Shown: one piece after another, positions 1 through 7,320 of the stretch
Layout: each line of letters opens with the position of its first letter
How positions within the stretch are numbered: the first letter of the stretch is position 1
Assembly: GCA_021797025.1 (NCBI GenBank)
Contig: JAKAAK010000051.1
Coordinates: 1 to 15,080, forward strand
Direction of reading: 5' to 3'
DNA: 15,080 nucleotides
From: Thermoplasmata archaeon
GTDB taxonomy: Archaea; Thermoplasmatota; Thermoplasmata; Thermoplasmatales; Thermoplasmataceae
Translations under genes and position numbers: made by a program
Notes under the pieces: model-generated
Told to the model about the DNA's origin: nothing
Seen by the model: the letters and a program-made list of their open reading frames with translations, nothing else
Databases searched by the model: none

Positions 1-309
1 AGGACAATAAAGGAAGAGGACGTAAAATGGCTGGAGCAGAGAGTTCTTGAATACCGGAAAGAAATTGGGAAAATAAAGCTTTTTGTAATACCAGATGGAA
101 GTCTGGAAGCGGTTTCATTGCACATGGCAAGAACCGTTGCCCGCCGAACCGAAAGGCTTGCCGTATTCGTTTCAAAACAGATGCCCATGAACAAGTATAT
201 TATGATATATCTTAACAGGCTTTCATCTGTGCTCTTTATGCAGGCGCTGGCATCAAACAAACGTCTCGGGATAGTAGAACGTATATGGGATATTAAAAGG
301 GAATCCTGA
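1..309 (+). CDS. pduO: PduO-type cob(I)alamin adenosyltransferase, C-terminal part
   Basis: The reading frame is open from base 1 to the TGA at 307-309, giving about 102 residues with the N-terminus outside the window. The segment carries the two hallmarks of the PduO/MMAB family (ATP:cob(I)alamin adenosyltransferase): ARTVARRTER (family usually ARTVxRRAER), whose arginines bind ATP, and YLNRLSSVLF (family YLNRLSDxLF) near the C-terminus. The family transfers the 5'-deoxyadenosyl group of ATP to cob(I)alamin to form coenzyme B12, used for example by methylmalonyl-CoA mutase, and is a trimeric helical-bundle cytosolic enzyme. The visible part is intact and ends normally. Its last 17 bases overlap the 3' end of the convergent lipB gene. 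The methionine at 121 is internal, because family-like sequence continues upstream to the window edge. Confidence 0.85.
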   Translation, partial: RTIKEEDVKWLEQRVLEYRKEIGKIKLFVIPDGSLEAVSLHMARTVARRTERLAVFVSKQMPMNKYIMIYLNRLSSVLFMQALASNKRLGIVERIWDIKRES

Positions 310-937
310 GCATATTTTTGTTTTCAACTTCAGTAAACCTTCCGAAATGCATGGAAAATTCATTTATCAGAGATTTTATTGCCTTCTCTCTTGGTATATC
401 TACGTAGGATATTACATTGTTATTCATGCCGCATGGATTTATGAGGCTGAAGCCCTTCATTACCGATGGTGATATATTGAGTGCCATGCCATGATAGGAA
501 ACATAATCATCAACAGCCATTCCCAGTGAGGCAACCTTCCTTTTCTCTCCTCTATCATCGATCCATATGCCGGGCTCCCCGTATAGCATGGCCCTGTAAC
601 CATAGGATTTCAGCATATCTATATATGATTCCTCTATACTTTCAAGAAGCTTCCTGACCTCCTTTTTGCCGTTGATTCTTACATCAAAAATAAAATATGT
701 GACAAGCTGGCCTTCACCGTGGTATGTAACATCTCCGCCACGATCTGTTTTTATTACATCTACATTACTGTAATTTGAGGGGTCACTTTTCCTGCCTATG
801 GTGTAAACACTATAGTGCTCCAGAAATAATACAGTATCAGGAATTTGATTATCCTTCCTGGCCTTTACGAGCTTATACTGTAAATTGAGTGCATCACTGT
901 ATCCTATTTTTCCCAGATCGGTCCAGTAATTAGTCAT
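293..937 (-). CDS. lipB: LipB, octanoyl/lipoyl protein transferase
   Basis: This encodes a 214-residue lipoate-protein ligase B. LipB moves an octanoyl group onto the lipoyl-domain lysine of an apo-E2, forming a thioester with its active-site cysteine; LipA then inserts two sulfurs. Family motifs are in place: RGGDVTYHGEGQL at residues 66-78 (family RGGxvTyHGPGQL), KVASLG with K134, YHGMALN at 148-154 and NPCG with C169. K134 and C169 are the expected catalytic Lys/Cys pair. Length is normal. I chose the ATG at 937, overlapping the lpd stop by 8 bp, because GGAGAG sits at 940-945; an in-frame ATG at 952 has no such site. It is the last gene of the lipA-E1-E2-E3 operon and overlaps pduO tail-to-tail by 17 bp. 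The octanoyl donor is unclear, as most archaea lack acyl-carrier-protein fatty acid synthesis. Confidence 0.92.
   Translation of the reverse strand: MTNYWTDLGKIGYSDALNLQYKLVKARKDNQIPDTVLFLEHYSVYTIGRKSDPSNYSNVDVIKTDRGGDVTYHGEGQLVTYFIFDVRINGKKEVRKLLESIEESYIDMLKSYGYRAMLYGEPGIWIDDRGEKRKVASLGMAVDDYVSYHGMALNISPSVMKGFSLINPCGMNNNVISYVDIPREKAIKSLINEFSMHFGRFTEVENKNMLRIPF
315..324 (+). terminator. T-rich tract after pduO
   Basis: A TTTTTGTTTT run begins 6 nt after the pduO stop codon, inside the 3' end of convergent lipB. Archaeal RNA polymerase can stop at simple U-tracts without a hairpin, so this is a plausible termination site for pduO. No stem-loop precedes it, and the call rests only on composition and position. 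Confidence 0.3.
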
Positions 938-2219
938 TTCTCTCCGCCGCATCTTTTAATCCCTCAGAAACTGTGGGATGCGGATGTATTGTCAGAAACA
1001 GGTCATCTATGGAAAGCCCTGATTCTACTGCAAGACTGATTTCAGTTATAGATTCGGAGGATCGAGGTGCAGCCACTCCAGCACCTGTTATGTTTCCATC
1101 ATCATCGTAGTAAAGTTTGAAGAAGCCTTCCTTCTGATTCATGGTCAGCGATCTGGGGTTTGCAAGTACCGGTATTTTATTATATTTGCTACCGGCTTTT
1201 CCAGTAAATGCTATTTCAGGGTCTGTATAAACAACAAAGGGAAGTGCCCTGTAATCTACAACAGTATCACTACCTAGAATATTTTCTGCAGCGACGTATC
1301 CATCATAGAATGCCTTATGTGCCAGCATGGGGCCACCAGAAACATCTCCTATGGCATATATATTGTTTATATTTGTCCTTTTGTGTTCATCTGTCTGTAT
1401 GAATTTTCCATCCATCTGTATTCCCAGTTTCTCTATTCCCGTATCTGCTGTACTGGGTATGCGTCCTACCGACATGAGAACCGTATCCGCCTCTATATTA
1501 TCGGCACCCTCTACTGTAACTGTATACTTTTTGTTTTTCTTCACTGATTGCACCTTACTACCTGTCATGATCTTAACACCCAGCTTCCTGAGCTTTTTAT
1601 CAACTTCCCTTGCAAGGTCTTCCTCTATTTCTGGAAGTATTCTATCTTTCATTTCAACTATATAAACGTCGGATCCCAGTTTTCTGAAGGCGGTTCCCAT
1701 TTCAACACCTATATATCCACCGCCTATTATCACCAGTTTGTCAGGAATGTTTTCCATGGCAAGTATTTCCCTGTTATAGTAAACATCATCTATACCCTTT
1801 ATTTTCACAGGTACAGATCCGGTATCTATGACTATGTTTTCCGCCGAATAATCGATTCCATTGACCGTAACAGTATTTCTGTCCTTTACGCTCCCTGTGC
1901 CGTATACTATCTTCGCTCCGAGGCTCAGGCACAGTTTCTCTGCACCGCCGGTTATCCGTGTAACAACTGATTGCTTCCATTTCTGCCACTCCTTCATATC
2001 CAGATTGTATTTCATGGAAACTCCAGGCATATCCTTCAAATATTCGATTCCCTCGCTCAGTTCTATAAGGGCCTTGGATGGGATACACCCGTAATTCAGG
2101 CATTCACCGCCGAATTTTTCCTTTTCAATGATCAGAACCTTTTTTTTATGTTTCAGCAATCTCAGGGCGGAATAGTAACCCCCGGCACCGGACCCTATAA
2201 ACGCAGCATCGAAATCCAT
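930..2219 (-). CDS. lpd: Dihydrolipoamide dehydrogenase (E3)
   Basis: This 429-residue flavoprotein disulfide reductase reoxidises dihydrolipoamide on E2 and passes electrons through FAD to NAD+. The FAD-binding GSGAGG is at residues 9-14, the redox-active pair C40/C45 is in GGECLNYGCIPSK, a second dinucleotide-binding loop reads IIGGGYIGVEMG in the middle, the FAD-contacting AIGDVSGGPMLAHKA follows, and HPHPTVSE at 412-419 supplies the H414/E419 base pair of the dimer interface. It is somewhat shorter than the usual 455-480 residues but has no missing motif and no N-terminal lipoyl domain. It starts at the base after the E2 stop codon, with GGTGAT at 2223-2228 inside the last E2 codons, so translation is probably coupled. 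The co-transcribed E1/E2 genes make lipoamide a better substrate guess than glutathione or mercury. Confidence 0.95.
   Translation of the reverse strand: MDFDAAFIGSGAGGYYSALRLLKHKKKVLIIEKEKFGGECLNYGCIPSKALIELSEGIEYLKDMPGVSMKYNLDMKEWQKWKQSVVTRITGGAEKLCLSLGAKIVYGTGSVKDRNTVTVNGIDYSAENIVIDTGSVPVKIKGIDDVYYNREILAMENIPDKLVIIGGGYIGVEMGTAFRKLGSDVYIVEMKDRILPEIEEDLAREVDKKLRKLGVKIMTGSKVQSVKKNKKYTVTVEGADNIEADTVLMSVGRIPSTADTGIEKLGIQMDGKFIQTDEHKRTNINNIYAIGDVSGGPMLAHKAFYDGYVAAENILGSDTVVDYRALPFVVYTDPEIAFTGKAGSKYNKIPVLANPRSLTMNQKEGFFKLYYDDDGNITGAGVAAPRSSESITEISLAVESGLSIDDLFLTIHPHPTVSEGLKDAAERND
940..945 (-). promoter_or_regulatory. Shine-Dalgarno site choosing the lipB start
   Basis: GGAGAG lies within the last codons of lpd, two nt before the ATG at 937 (four nt from its GGAG core). 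It favours 937 over the in-frame ATG at 952 and suggests lipB is translated by reinitiation or coupling with lpd. Confidence 0.6.
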
Positions 2220-3377
2220 TCAATCACCAATGTACATTAATGGATATTCAAGAACCTCTTTTAATCTGCCGAGGAAACGGGCAGCTTCGGCTCCGTCTAT
2301 CAGCCTGTGGTCGCAGGCAAGTGTAAGATAAAGCCCCTGTCTCAGCTCCCCATTCACGAAGCCGGATGTTCTGGAATTAATCTCGAGTATTGCAACTTCA
2401 GGATAATTTATTATGGGTGTGGCCATTATTCCACCTATAGACCCTATATTTGTCACCGAAAATGTTGAACCCTGAACATCCTGTAGCTGTAGCTTACCCG
2501 TTCTAGCACGTTCTGCCATATCCTTTATTTCATCTGATATCTGGAATAGATTCTTTGATGCAACATCTCTTACAACCACAACGGTTAATCCTGTTGGAGA
2601 ATCCACTGCAACACCGATATTATAACTTTTCTTTATTGTGTAGGTCTTATCATTTTCATTATAAATAGCGTTAAGCTTCGGGAAATCCTTGAAGGCAACC
2701 GTTACAGCCTTTACAAAAAAGGCTGTGAAGCTCAGATACCTCTTTCCAGTATACTGTTTTATGGATTTTTCTATATTGCCTGTATCTATGAAATCTGTAA
2801 TGGTAAAATGCGGTATTATCTGCTTTGATTTTGTCATTTTATCAAATATGATCTTCCTTATACCGGCGGGTGTGAATATTTCATCTTCACTGGATGCGCC
2901 TGCAACAGCTTTCGGTGCCTCCACGGTTTTCTGGGATGCGAAACGGTCTATATCATCCTTTGTTATCCTTCCATCAGCAGATGCCGGTTTAACCTTCAGA
3001 ATATCCACATTCTGTGATCTTGCATATGCACGAACTGCAGGGGTTGCCTTCACACTGGGTATTTTCTCATCTGTACTTATCGAAACCTCCTGTTTCAGGG
3101 CCGGCACCTCCTTTTTATCTCCTGAAGGCGTGTTTGATTCATCAGGCGAATCAATTTCAAGGATTGCTTCCCCTATCATAGCGGTTTCACCCTCGTTGAC
3201 CAGGGTTTTAACAATTTTCCCTGCAACAGGTGACGGTATCTTTACGGTTATTTTATCCGTCATAACCTCTACCAGTTCATCATCTTTCTTCACCGAATCG
3301 CCCGGTTTTACATTCCATTTTACTATTTCTCCTTCCTGAATGCCCTCACCAATTGGGGGTAAACTAACAGTATACAT
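2220..3377 (-). CDS. Dihydrolipoamide acyltransferase (E2) of a 2-oxoacid dehydrogenase complex
   Basis: This E2 core protein has 385 residues in the classic order: an N-terminal lipoyl domain (about 1-77) with the acceptor lysine K42 in VEVMTDKITVKIP, a flexible Pro/Ser/Glu/Lys-rich linker, a peripheral-subunit-binding domain (about 109-146, starting ATPAVRAYAR), a second linker, and the C-terminal acyltransferase domain ending in DHRLIDG with catalytic H357 and D361. E2 takes the acyl group from E1 through its swinging lipoyl arm and transfers it to CoA; its oligomer scaffolds the complex. There is one lipoyl domain only. I chose the ATG at 3377 because GGTGAT sits at 3382-3387 with 4-nt spacing and the lipoyl domain then starts as usual (MYTVSLPPIGEG). 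A TTG at 3389 would add four residues. It lies 13 bp after the E1 beta gene. The EVMTDK form resembles archaeal and Bacillus branched-chain E2s. Confidence 0.94.
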   Translation of the reverse strand: MYTVSLPPIGEGIQEGEIVKWNVKPGDSVKKDDELVEVMTDKITVKIPSPVAGKIVKTLVNEGETAMIGEAILEIDSPDESNTPSGDKKEVPALKQEVSISTDEKIPSVKATPAVRAYARSQNVDILKVKPASADGRITKDDIDRFASQKTVEAPKAVAGASSEDEIFTPAGIRKIIFDKMTKSKQIIPHFTITDFIDTGNIEKSIKQYTGKRYLSFTAFFVKAVTVAFKDFPKLNAIYNENDKTYTIKKSYNIGVAVDSPTGLTVVVVRDVASKNLFQISDEIKDMAERARTGKLQLQDVQGSTFSVTNIGSIGGIMATPIINYPEVAILEINSRTSGFVNGELRQGLYLTLACDHRLIDGAEAARFLGRLKEVLEYPLMYIGD

Positions 3378-3381
3378 CTTT

Positions 3382-3387
3382 ATCACC
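3382..3387 (-). promoter_or_regulatory. Shine-Dalgarno site choosing the E2 start
   Basis: GGTGAT, a perfect match to part of the archaeal anti-Shine-Dalgarno complement, is followed by AAAG and the ATG at 3377. It overlaps the alternative in-frame TTG at 3389, making that start unlikely. Confidence 0.65.
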
Positions 3388-3390
3388 AAA

Positions 3391-4356
3391 TCAGTATTTC
3401 AACAGTTTTTCTATTGCCGCCATTATTCTCTTCTCGTTTGGCACATAATAATCTTCCAGCGCAAAGGGTATGGGTATATCAAGCCCTGTAACTCTCAGAA
3501 TAGGTGCAGCAAGATAATCAATAGCTCTCTCGGAAATTGTGGCCGAAAGTTCAGCACCTACACCGAACATCTTTGGGGCCTCATGAACTATGAGTACCTT
3601 TCCTGTCTTTTTCACACTTGCCATGATCGTGTCAAGATCGAACGGGCTCAAAGTTCTCAAATCTATTATCTGTGCATTTACACTGTTCTTTTCCACAGTG
3701 CTTTTAACAAGTGGCACAGCCGGTCCATACGTTATTATTGTAAGGTCATCCCCTTCCCTTATGACGTTAGCCTTTCTAAGGTCGATTTTATAATAATCGT
3801 CAGGAACGTCCATTTTCCCGGCGTAATATAATCTCTTGGGCTCAAGAAATATAACAGGGTCATTCAACTCTATGGAAGAAAGTAATAATCCTTTTGCATC
3901 ATATGGATTTGAAGGTGTTACAACAGTAAGCCCCTGTGTATGTGTAAAATATGCCTCACCACTCTGTGAATGGTAGGGTCCTCCGTGAACACCCCCGCCG
4001 TAGGGGGTTCTCAGAACCATGGGTAATGTGTAATCTCCATTGGTCCTGTACCTGAGTTTCGCCATCTGGTTTATAATCTGGTCCATAGCAGTGTAAATAA
4101 AGTCCTGGAACTGAATTTCCGGTATAGCTTTAAGTCCGGCCATGGACATTCCTATTCCGAATCCCACTATACCCAACTCCGCAAGTGGTGTATCCATAAC
4201 CCTCTCTCTGCCATATTTTGCAAGCAATCCCTCAGTAACCCTGAACACCCCTCCATCTGTTCCTACATCCTCTCCCAAAAGTATTATTGAATCATCTTTT
4301 TCCATTGCATTATTCAATCCACTGTTAAGTGCCTTTACCATGGTCATCTGGGTCAT
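3391..4356 (-). CDS. 2-oxoacid dehydrogenase E1 component, beta subunit
   Basis: This is a 321-residue E1 beta subunit, which pairs with E1 alpha to build the thiamine-diphosphate site that decarboxylates a 2-oxoacid and acylates the E2 lipoyl group. Visible signatures are GEDVG (28-32), MDTPLAELGIVGFGIG (54-69) with the glutamate that activates the cofactor, the TPYGGGVHGGPYHSQS stretch (117-132), and EPKRLYY (172-178). HSQSxEAxFxHxxG and the EPKxLY sequence are closer to branched-chain 2-oxoacid dehydrogenase beta subunits than to pyruvate dehydrogenase ones. Length is normal. The ATG overlaps the E1 alpha stop by 4 bp (ATGA), and GAGGTGAT at 4362-4369 lies inside the last E1 alpha codons, a strong coupling arrangement. 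Substrate preference remains inference; archaeal complexes of this type can accept several branched-chain 2-oxoacids. Confidence 0.94.
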   Translation of the reverse strand: MTQMTMVKALNSGLNNAMEKDDSIILLGEDVGTDGGVFRVTEGLLAKYGRERVMDTPLAELGIVGFGIGMSMAGLKAIPEIQFQDFIYTAMDQIINQMAKLRYRTNGDYTLPMVLRTPYGGGVHGGPYHSQSGEAYFTHTQGLTVVTPSNPYDAKGLLLSSIELNDPVIFLEPKRLYYAGKMDVPDDYYKIDLRKANVIREGDDLTIITYGPAVPLVKSTVEKNSVNAQIIDLRTLSPFDLDTIMASVKKTGKVLIVHEAPKMFGVGAELSATISERAIDYLAAPILRVTGLDIPIPFALEDYYVPNEKRIMAAIEKLLKY

Positions 4357-5387
4357 TGTATATCACCTCTTTCCTCACTTATGTACCACGGTTCATCCTC
4401 GTACAGATTTCCCATCATGGTACTCTTATCGGGTTTCGGTGCCTTTTCATATTTGTCTATAAGCTGTGATGTTGTTTCATCCATCTCAGCATTTATGTTG
4501 CTGATATCCTTATCGGTTAAAATTTTCATGTCCTTCAGCATTTTCTGATTTACAACAAGAGGGTCCTTATCTCCACCTTCTATTACTGTTGTGGTTCTAT
4601 ACTTATTCGGGTCATCGGCTGTTGAATGGGGACCCATTCTGTAAGTCATTGCTTCAATAAGTATAGGCTGGTTTTCAGCACTTTCCAGCGCCTGTCTTGT
4701 TGCCCGGTAAACTTCCAGAAAATTTGTACCGTCTATTCTTATTCCTGTGAATCCGTAAGCTTCTGCCTTTTTATAGATAGCACCTCTCGTTTCTTCATAG
4801 GTGTTGCTGAAGGCCTTATCAGTACTTGGATATGTTGGAACAGATATGGCAAACTGGTTATTCTCAACAAAAAATACCATGGGCAAGTTATAAACTCCTG
4901 CAAAATTCATGGCAACATGAAAATCAGGCGTCGATGTTGCACCGTCTCCAAATGTTGTGATTACAGAACCCTTCTGTTTCCTGTATTTCTTTGCATATGC
5001 AATTCCGGTTGCTGATGTTAAATGCCCGGCAACAGGTGTTATAACCGCACCTATATTATATTTTTTCAGTGAGAAATGATCCGGCATATCTCTCCCTATT
5101 TCATTATCTGTGGCAGTTGCAAATACCTGGGATAGGATTGTATCTATTGGTATACCCATCTGTAGCAGTACACCGAAATCCCTGTAATAGGGATAAAAGA
5201 AATCCTCATCCCTTATTGCCATGCCCAGTCCAACATGTATAGCTTCATGCCCCATCAGTGGAATATAGAATGGTAAAAATCCCTGCCTGCTAGCATTGAG
5301 CATTTTCTTATCAAAAAGCCTTTCCATTACCATATTCTTATATGCGGTCAACAAACCTTCCTTGCTAATATCAGTTTCCTCAATCAT
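4353..5387 (-). CDS. 2-oxoacid dehydrogenase E1 component, alpha subunit (branched-chain-like)
   Basis: This 344-residue E1 alpha subunit binds thiamine diphosphate and Mg2+. The binding motif runs from GDGATS (147-152) to ENN (175-177). Other landmarks are GHEAIHVGLG (46-55), YYRDFG (67-72) and the loop YRMGPHSTADDPNKYR (249-264). The HSTxDD form matches branched-chain E1 alpha (HSTSDD) rather than pyruvate dehydrogenase E1 alpha (GHSMSDP), so branched-chain 2-oxoacids from Val, Leu or Ile are the likeliest substrates, with pyruvate possible. The ATG at 5387 overlaps the lipA stop by 8 bp and has GAGGGAT at 5392-5398 with 4-nt spacing. It is the second gene of the lipA operon and is followed by the beta subunit with a 4-bp overlap. 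Confidence 0.94.
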   Translation of the reverse strand: MIEETDISKEGLLTAYKNMVMERLFDKKMLNASRQGFLPFYIPLMGHEAIHVGLGMAIRDEDFFYPYYRDFGVLLQMGIPIDTILSQVFATATDNEIGRDMPDHFSLKKYNIGAVITPVAGHLTSATGIAYAKKYRKQKGSVITTFGDGATSTPDFHVAMNFAGVYNLPMVFFVENNQFAISVPTYPSTDKAFSNTYEETRGAIYKKAEAYGFTGIRIDGTNFLEVYRATRQALESAENQPILIEAMTYRMGPHSTADDPNKYRTTTVIEGGDKDPLVVNQKMLKDMKILTDKDISNINAEMDETTSQLIDKYEKAPKPDKSTMMGNLYEDEPWYISEERGDIQ

Positions 5388-6237
5388 GCTTATCCCTCAT
5401 TTTTATATATCCTTCAGCTGCCCTGTAAGAAGTTCTCACAAGCGGGCCGGAGGCCACAAAGGAAAATCCAATCTCATAACCCTTTTTTTCAAAGAATTTG
5501 AATCTATCCATGGATGAATATTCCTTTACCTCTAACTGTTTTTTGGTAGGCCTGAGATACTGGCCAACAGTTAGTATTTCGACTCCTGCCCCTCTCAGGT
5601 CATTCATGGTCTCTATTACCTCTTCATCGGTCTCTCCCAGACCAATCATTATTGATGATTTTGTTATGGTATTTTTACCATTTTCTTTTATATATTTAAG
5701 AACTGCCAGACTCTGATCATACCCTGCCCGCAGGTCACGAACCGATGGAGTCAGTCTCCTAACTGTTTCAATATTATGTGCTATCACATTTGGCTTTGAT
5801 TCTATTATTTTGTCTATATCTTGCTGATTGCCGCTGAAGTCCGGAATTAAAACCTCAATTTTTATTCCCAGCTCCCTGACCTTTTTTACCACGGCCGCAA
5901 ATGCCGAGGATCCCTTATCTGGTAGATCATCCCTGTCCACGGATGTTATTACCACATAATCAAGTCCCATGAGCTTAACAGATTCGTATACCTTTTCCGG
6001 CTCCTCCGGGTCCAGGGGGAGCATGCCTCCATGTGTAACTGCACAGAATCTGCAACCTCTCGAGCAGTTGGACCCAAGAATCATGAATGTCGCCGTTCCA
6101 CTTTCCCAGCATTCGCTTATATTAGGGCAGTGTGCCTCTTCACAAACCGTATAAAGGTCCCTGGATCCCAACGTATTTTTTATGAAAGTATAGCGTTCTC
6201 CTGTAGGAAGTTTAACCTTATACGGGACTCTCATCAT
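5380..6237 (-). CDS. lipA: Lipoyl synthase, radical SAM enzyme
   Basis: LipA (285 residues) inserts sulfur at C6 and C8 of the octanoyl chain already bound to the E2 lipoyl domain, consuming its auxiliary iron-sulfur cluster. Both cluster motifs are intact: the LipA-specific C32-x4-C37-x5-C43 (CEEAHCPNISEC) for the auxiliary cluster and C58-x3-C62-x2-C65 (CSRGCRFC) for the radical-SAM cluster. Near the C-terminus RTSYRA (about 268-273) corresponds to the family RSSYxA motif that supplies a serine ligand to the auxiliary cluster. The order VITSVDRDDL, IEVLIPDF, VIAHNIETV, MIGLGETDEE and TVGQYLRPT is typical. A TATA-like box at 6259-6266 lies about 25 nt before the ATG at 6237, so the mRNA is probably leaderless; a second ATG follows directly at 6234. 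It leads the operon that also holds LipB and the E2 substrate. Confidence 0.95.
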   Translation of the reverse strand: MMRVPYKVKLPTGERYTFIKNTLGSRDLYTVCEEAHCPNISECWESGTATFMILGSNCSRGCRFCAVTHGGMLPLDPEEPEKVYESVKLMGLDYVVITSVDRDDLPDKGSSAFAAVVKKVRELGIKIEVLIPDFSGNQQDIDKIIESKPNVIAHNIETVRRLTPSVRDLRAGYDQSLAVLKYIKENGKNTITKSSIMIGLGETDEEVIETMNDLRGAGVEILTVGQYLRPTKKQLEVKEYSSMDRFKFFEKKGYEIGFSFVASGPLVRTSYRAAEGYIKMRDKHD

Positions 6238-6254
6238 GTTTCATCCATTGGTAG

Positions 6255-6270
6255 AAAATATATAAACTTC
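6255..6270 (-). promoter_or_regulatory. TATA-like promoter of the lipA operon
   Basis: Read on the minus strand, GAAGTTTATATATTTT contains TTTATATA (6266 down to 6259) centred about 25 nt before the lipA ATG. That is the distance expected when transcription starts at or beside the start codon. The purine-rich GAAG just upstream could act as the TFB recognition element. Confidence 0.6.
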
Positions 6271-6275
6271 GCGTT

Positions 6276-6302
6276 ATTAACGTTAACAATTGCCGATTAA
6301 CG
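6276..6302 (-). repeat. Two ATTAACG direct repeats, one within a TTAACGTTAA palindrome, upstream of the lipA TATA box
   Basis: ATTAACG occurs at 6276-6282 and again at 6296-6302 (plus-strand reading), exactly 20 bp apart, about two helical turns. The first copy overlaps the perfect palindrome TTAACGTTAA at 6277-6286. The block lies immediately upstream of the TATA-like box, where archaeal activators usually bind. It is a candidate regulatory site; no regulator is identified. Confidence 0.4.
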
Positions 6303-6317
6303 GGGAGAAGAGGGCGT

Positions 6318-7307
6318 TCAAGAATCTTCAATGTATCTGTACATCTTTATAGCATCCCTGTTAGGCAAAACATCATGTACTCTGATTACATCAACCCCGT
6401 TATTGTTTAGATAAATAGATGTGGCAATTGTCCCGCCAGCCCTATCTTCCACACTGCTTCCAGTTATTTTTCCGATAATGCTTTTCCTCGAAGTTCCGAA
6501 TAGTGTATCAAATCCTAGGAAAAAGGACCACGGGGAACGGAGAATAGACATATTCCCATGAAAATCCTTTGAAAATCCTATTCCCGGATCAAGTATAATA
6601 TTTTCTGGATCAATGCCAGCCTGAATCATTGCATTTATCCGGTTATAAAAAAATATGTTAATTTCAACAAAAATATTATCATAGCGAGTAAATTGGCCCA
6701 TATTCTGCGGGGTACCTCTCATATGCATGGCTATACATTTCACTTCGTTGTCTCTTGCAATATTGATCATCCGCGGATCCTCAAATCCAGATATGTCATT
6801 TATATAATCAATTCCATACTTTATTGATCTTTTTATTGTATCATAATGCCGAGAATCAACGGATACTGGTATATCTGAAACTGACTTTATATATTCAAGT
6901 ATACTTTTAATTCTTGAAAATTCTGTTTCAGGATCAACTTCTGAACTTCCGGGTCTTGTGCTTTCACCACCTATGTCAATTATGTCAGGTTTCAAATCTA
7001 TCATGCGGTCAATGGCTTCTGTACCGGCAACTCTAGAACCATTGAAAAATGAATCCGGCGTTGCATTAAGTATCCCCATGATTTTAGTTTTTTTATTCCT
7101 TAATTTCGCCTCAATATTTCCGGAAATCCGATCCTCAAAACCTGTAAATATATTATTTCGTAAAAAAAATTCTTTAATTAAGCCAGAAGAAAATTTATCA
7201 GAGCTATAATCATATTTCACGCCTGCAATTTTTATACCACCATTTTCGGACTCCATATAATGGCTGAGCATATCTTTATTTTTTGGATCGGGAAAAACAA
7301 TTTCCAT
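6318..7307 (-). CDS. folP: Dihydropteroate synthase
   Basis: This 329-residue protein condenses 6-hydroxymethyl-dihydropterin diphosphate with an aminobenzoate to form a dihydropteroate-type product, in folate or another pterin-cofactor pathway. The TIM-barrel signatures are complete: IMGILNATPDSF (76-87), DIGGESTRPGS (111-121), VSVDSRHYDT (149-157), YINDISGF (168-175), CIAMHMRGTPQNMG (191-204), ILDPGIGFSK (238-247), GTSRKS (271-276) and IRVHDV (308-313). About 70 residues precede the first barrel motif, where bacterial FolP usually has 15-25, so there is an N-terminal extension of unknown role. The ATG at 7307 has an AT-rich TATA-like sequence about 20-26 nt upstream, which suggests its own leaderless transcript. 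It sits 80 bp upstream of lipA on the same strand, with a separate promoter between them. Confidence 0.92.
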   Translation of the reverse strand: MEIVFPDPKNKDMLSHYMESENGGIKIAGVKYDYSSDKFSSGLIKEFFLRNNIFTGFEDRISGNIEAKLRNKKTKIMGILNATPDSFFNGSRVAGTEAIDRMIDLKPDIIDIGGESTRPGSSEVDPETEFSRIKSILEYIKSVSDIPVSVDSRHYDTIKRSIKYGIDYINDISGFEDPRMINIARDNEVKCIAMHMRGTPQNMGQFTRYDNIFVEINIFFYNRINAMIQAGIDPENIILDPGIGFSKDFHGNMSILRSPWSFFLGFDTLFGTSRKSIIGKITGSSVEDRAGGTIATSIYLNNNGVDVIRVHDVLPNRDAIKMYRYIEDS

Positions 7308-7320
7308 ATGATTGCAGGTT

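Noticed and set aside
1548..1970. A 140-codon plus-strand frame opposite lpd
   Set aside because: It is a shadow of the dihydrolipoamide dehydrogenase gene with no recognisable domain and a composition typical of antisense frames here.
2689..3339. A 216-codon open frame on the plus strand opposite the E2 gene
   Set aside because: It is antisense to the well-supported E2 acyltransferase, has no family motif or ribosome site, and reads as a low-complexity Ser/Thr/Phe-rich shadow of the E2 codons.
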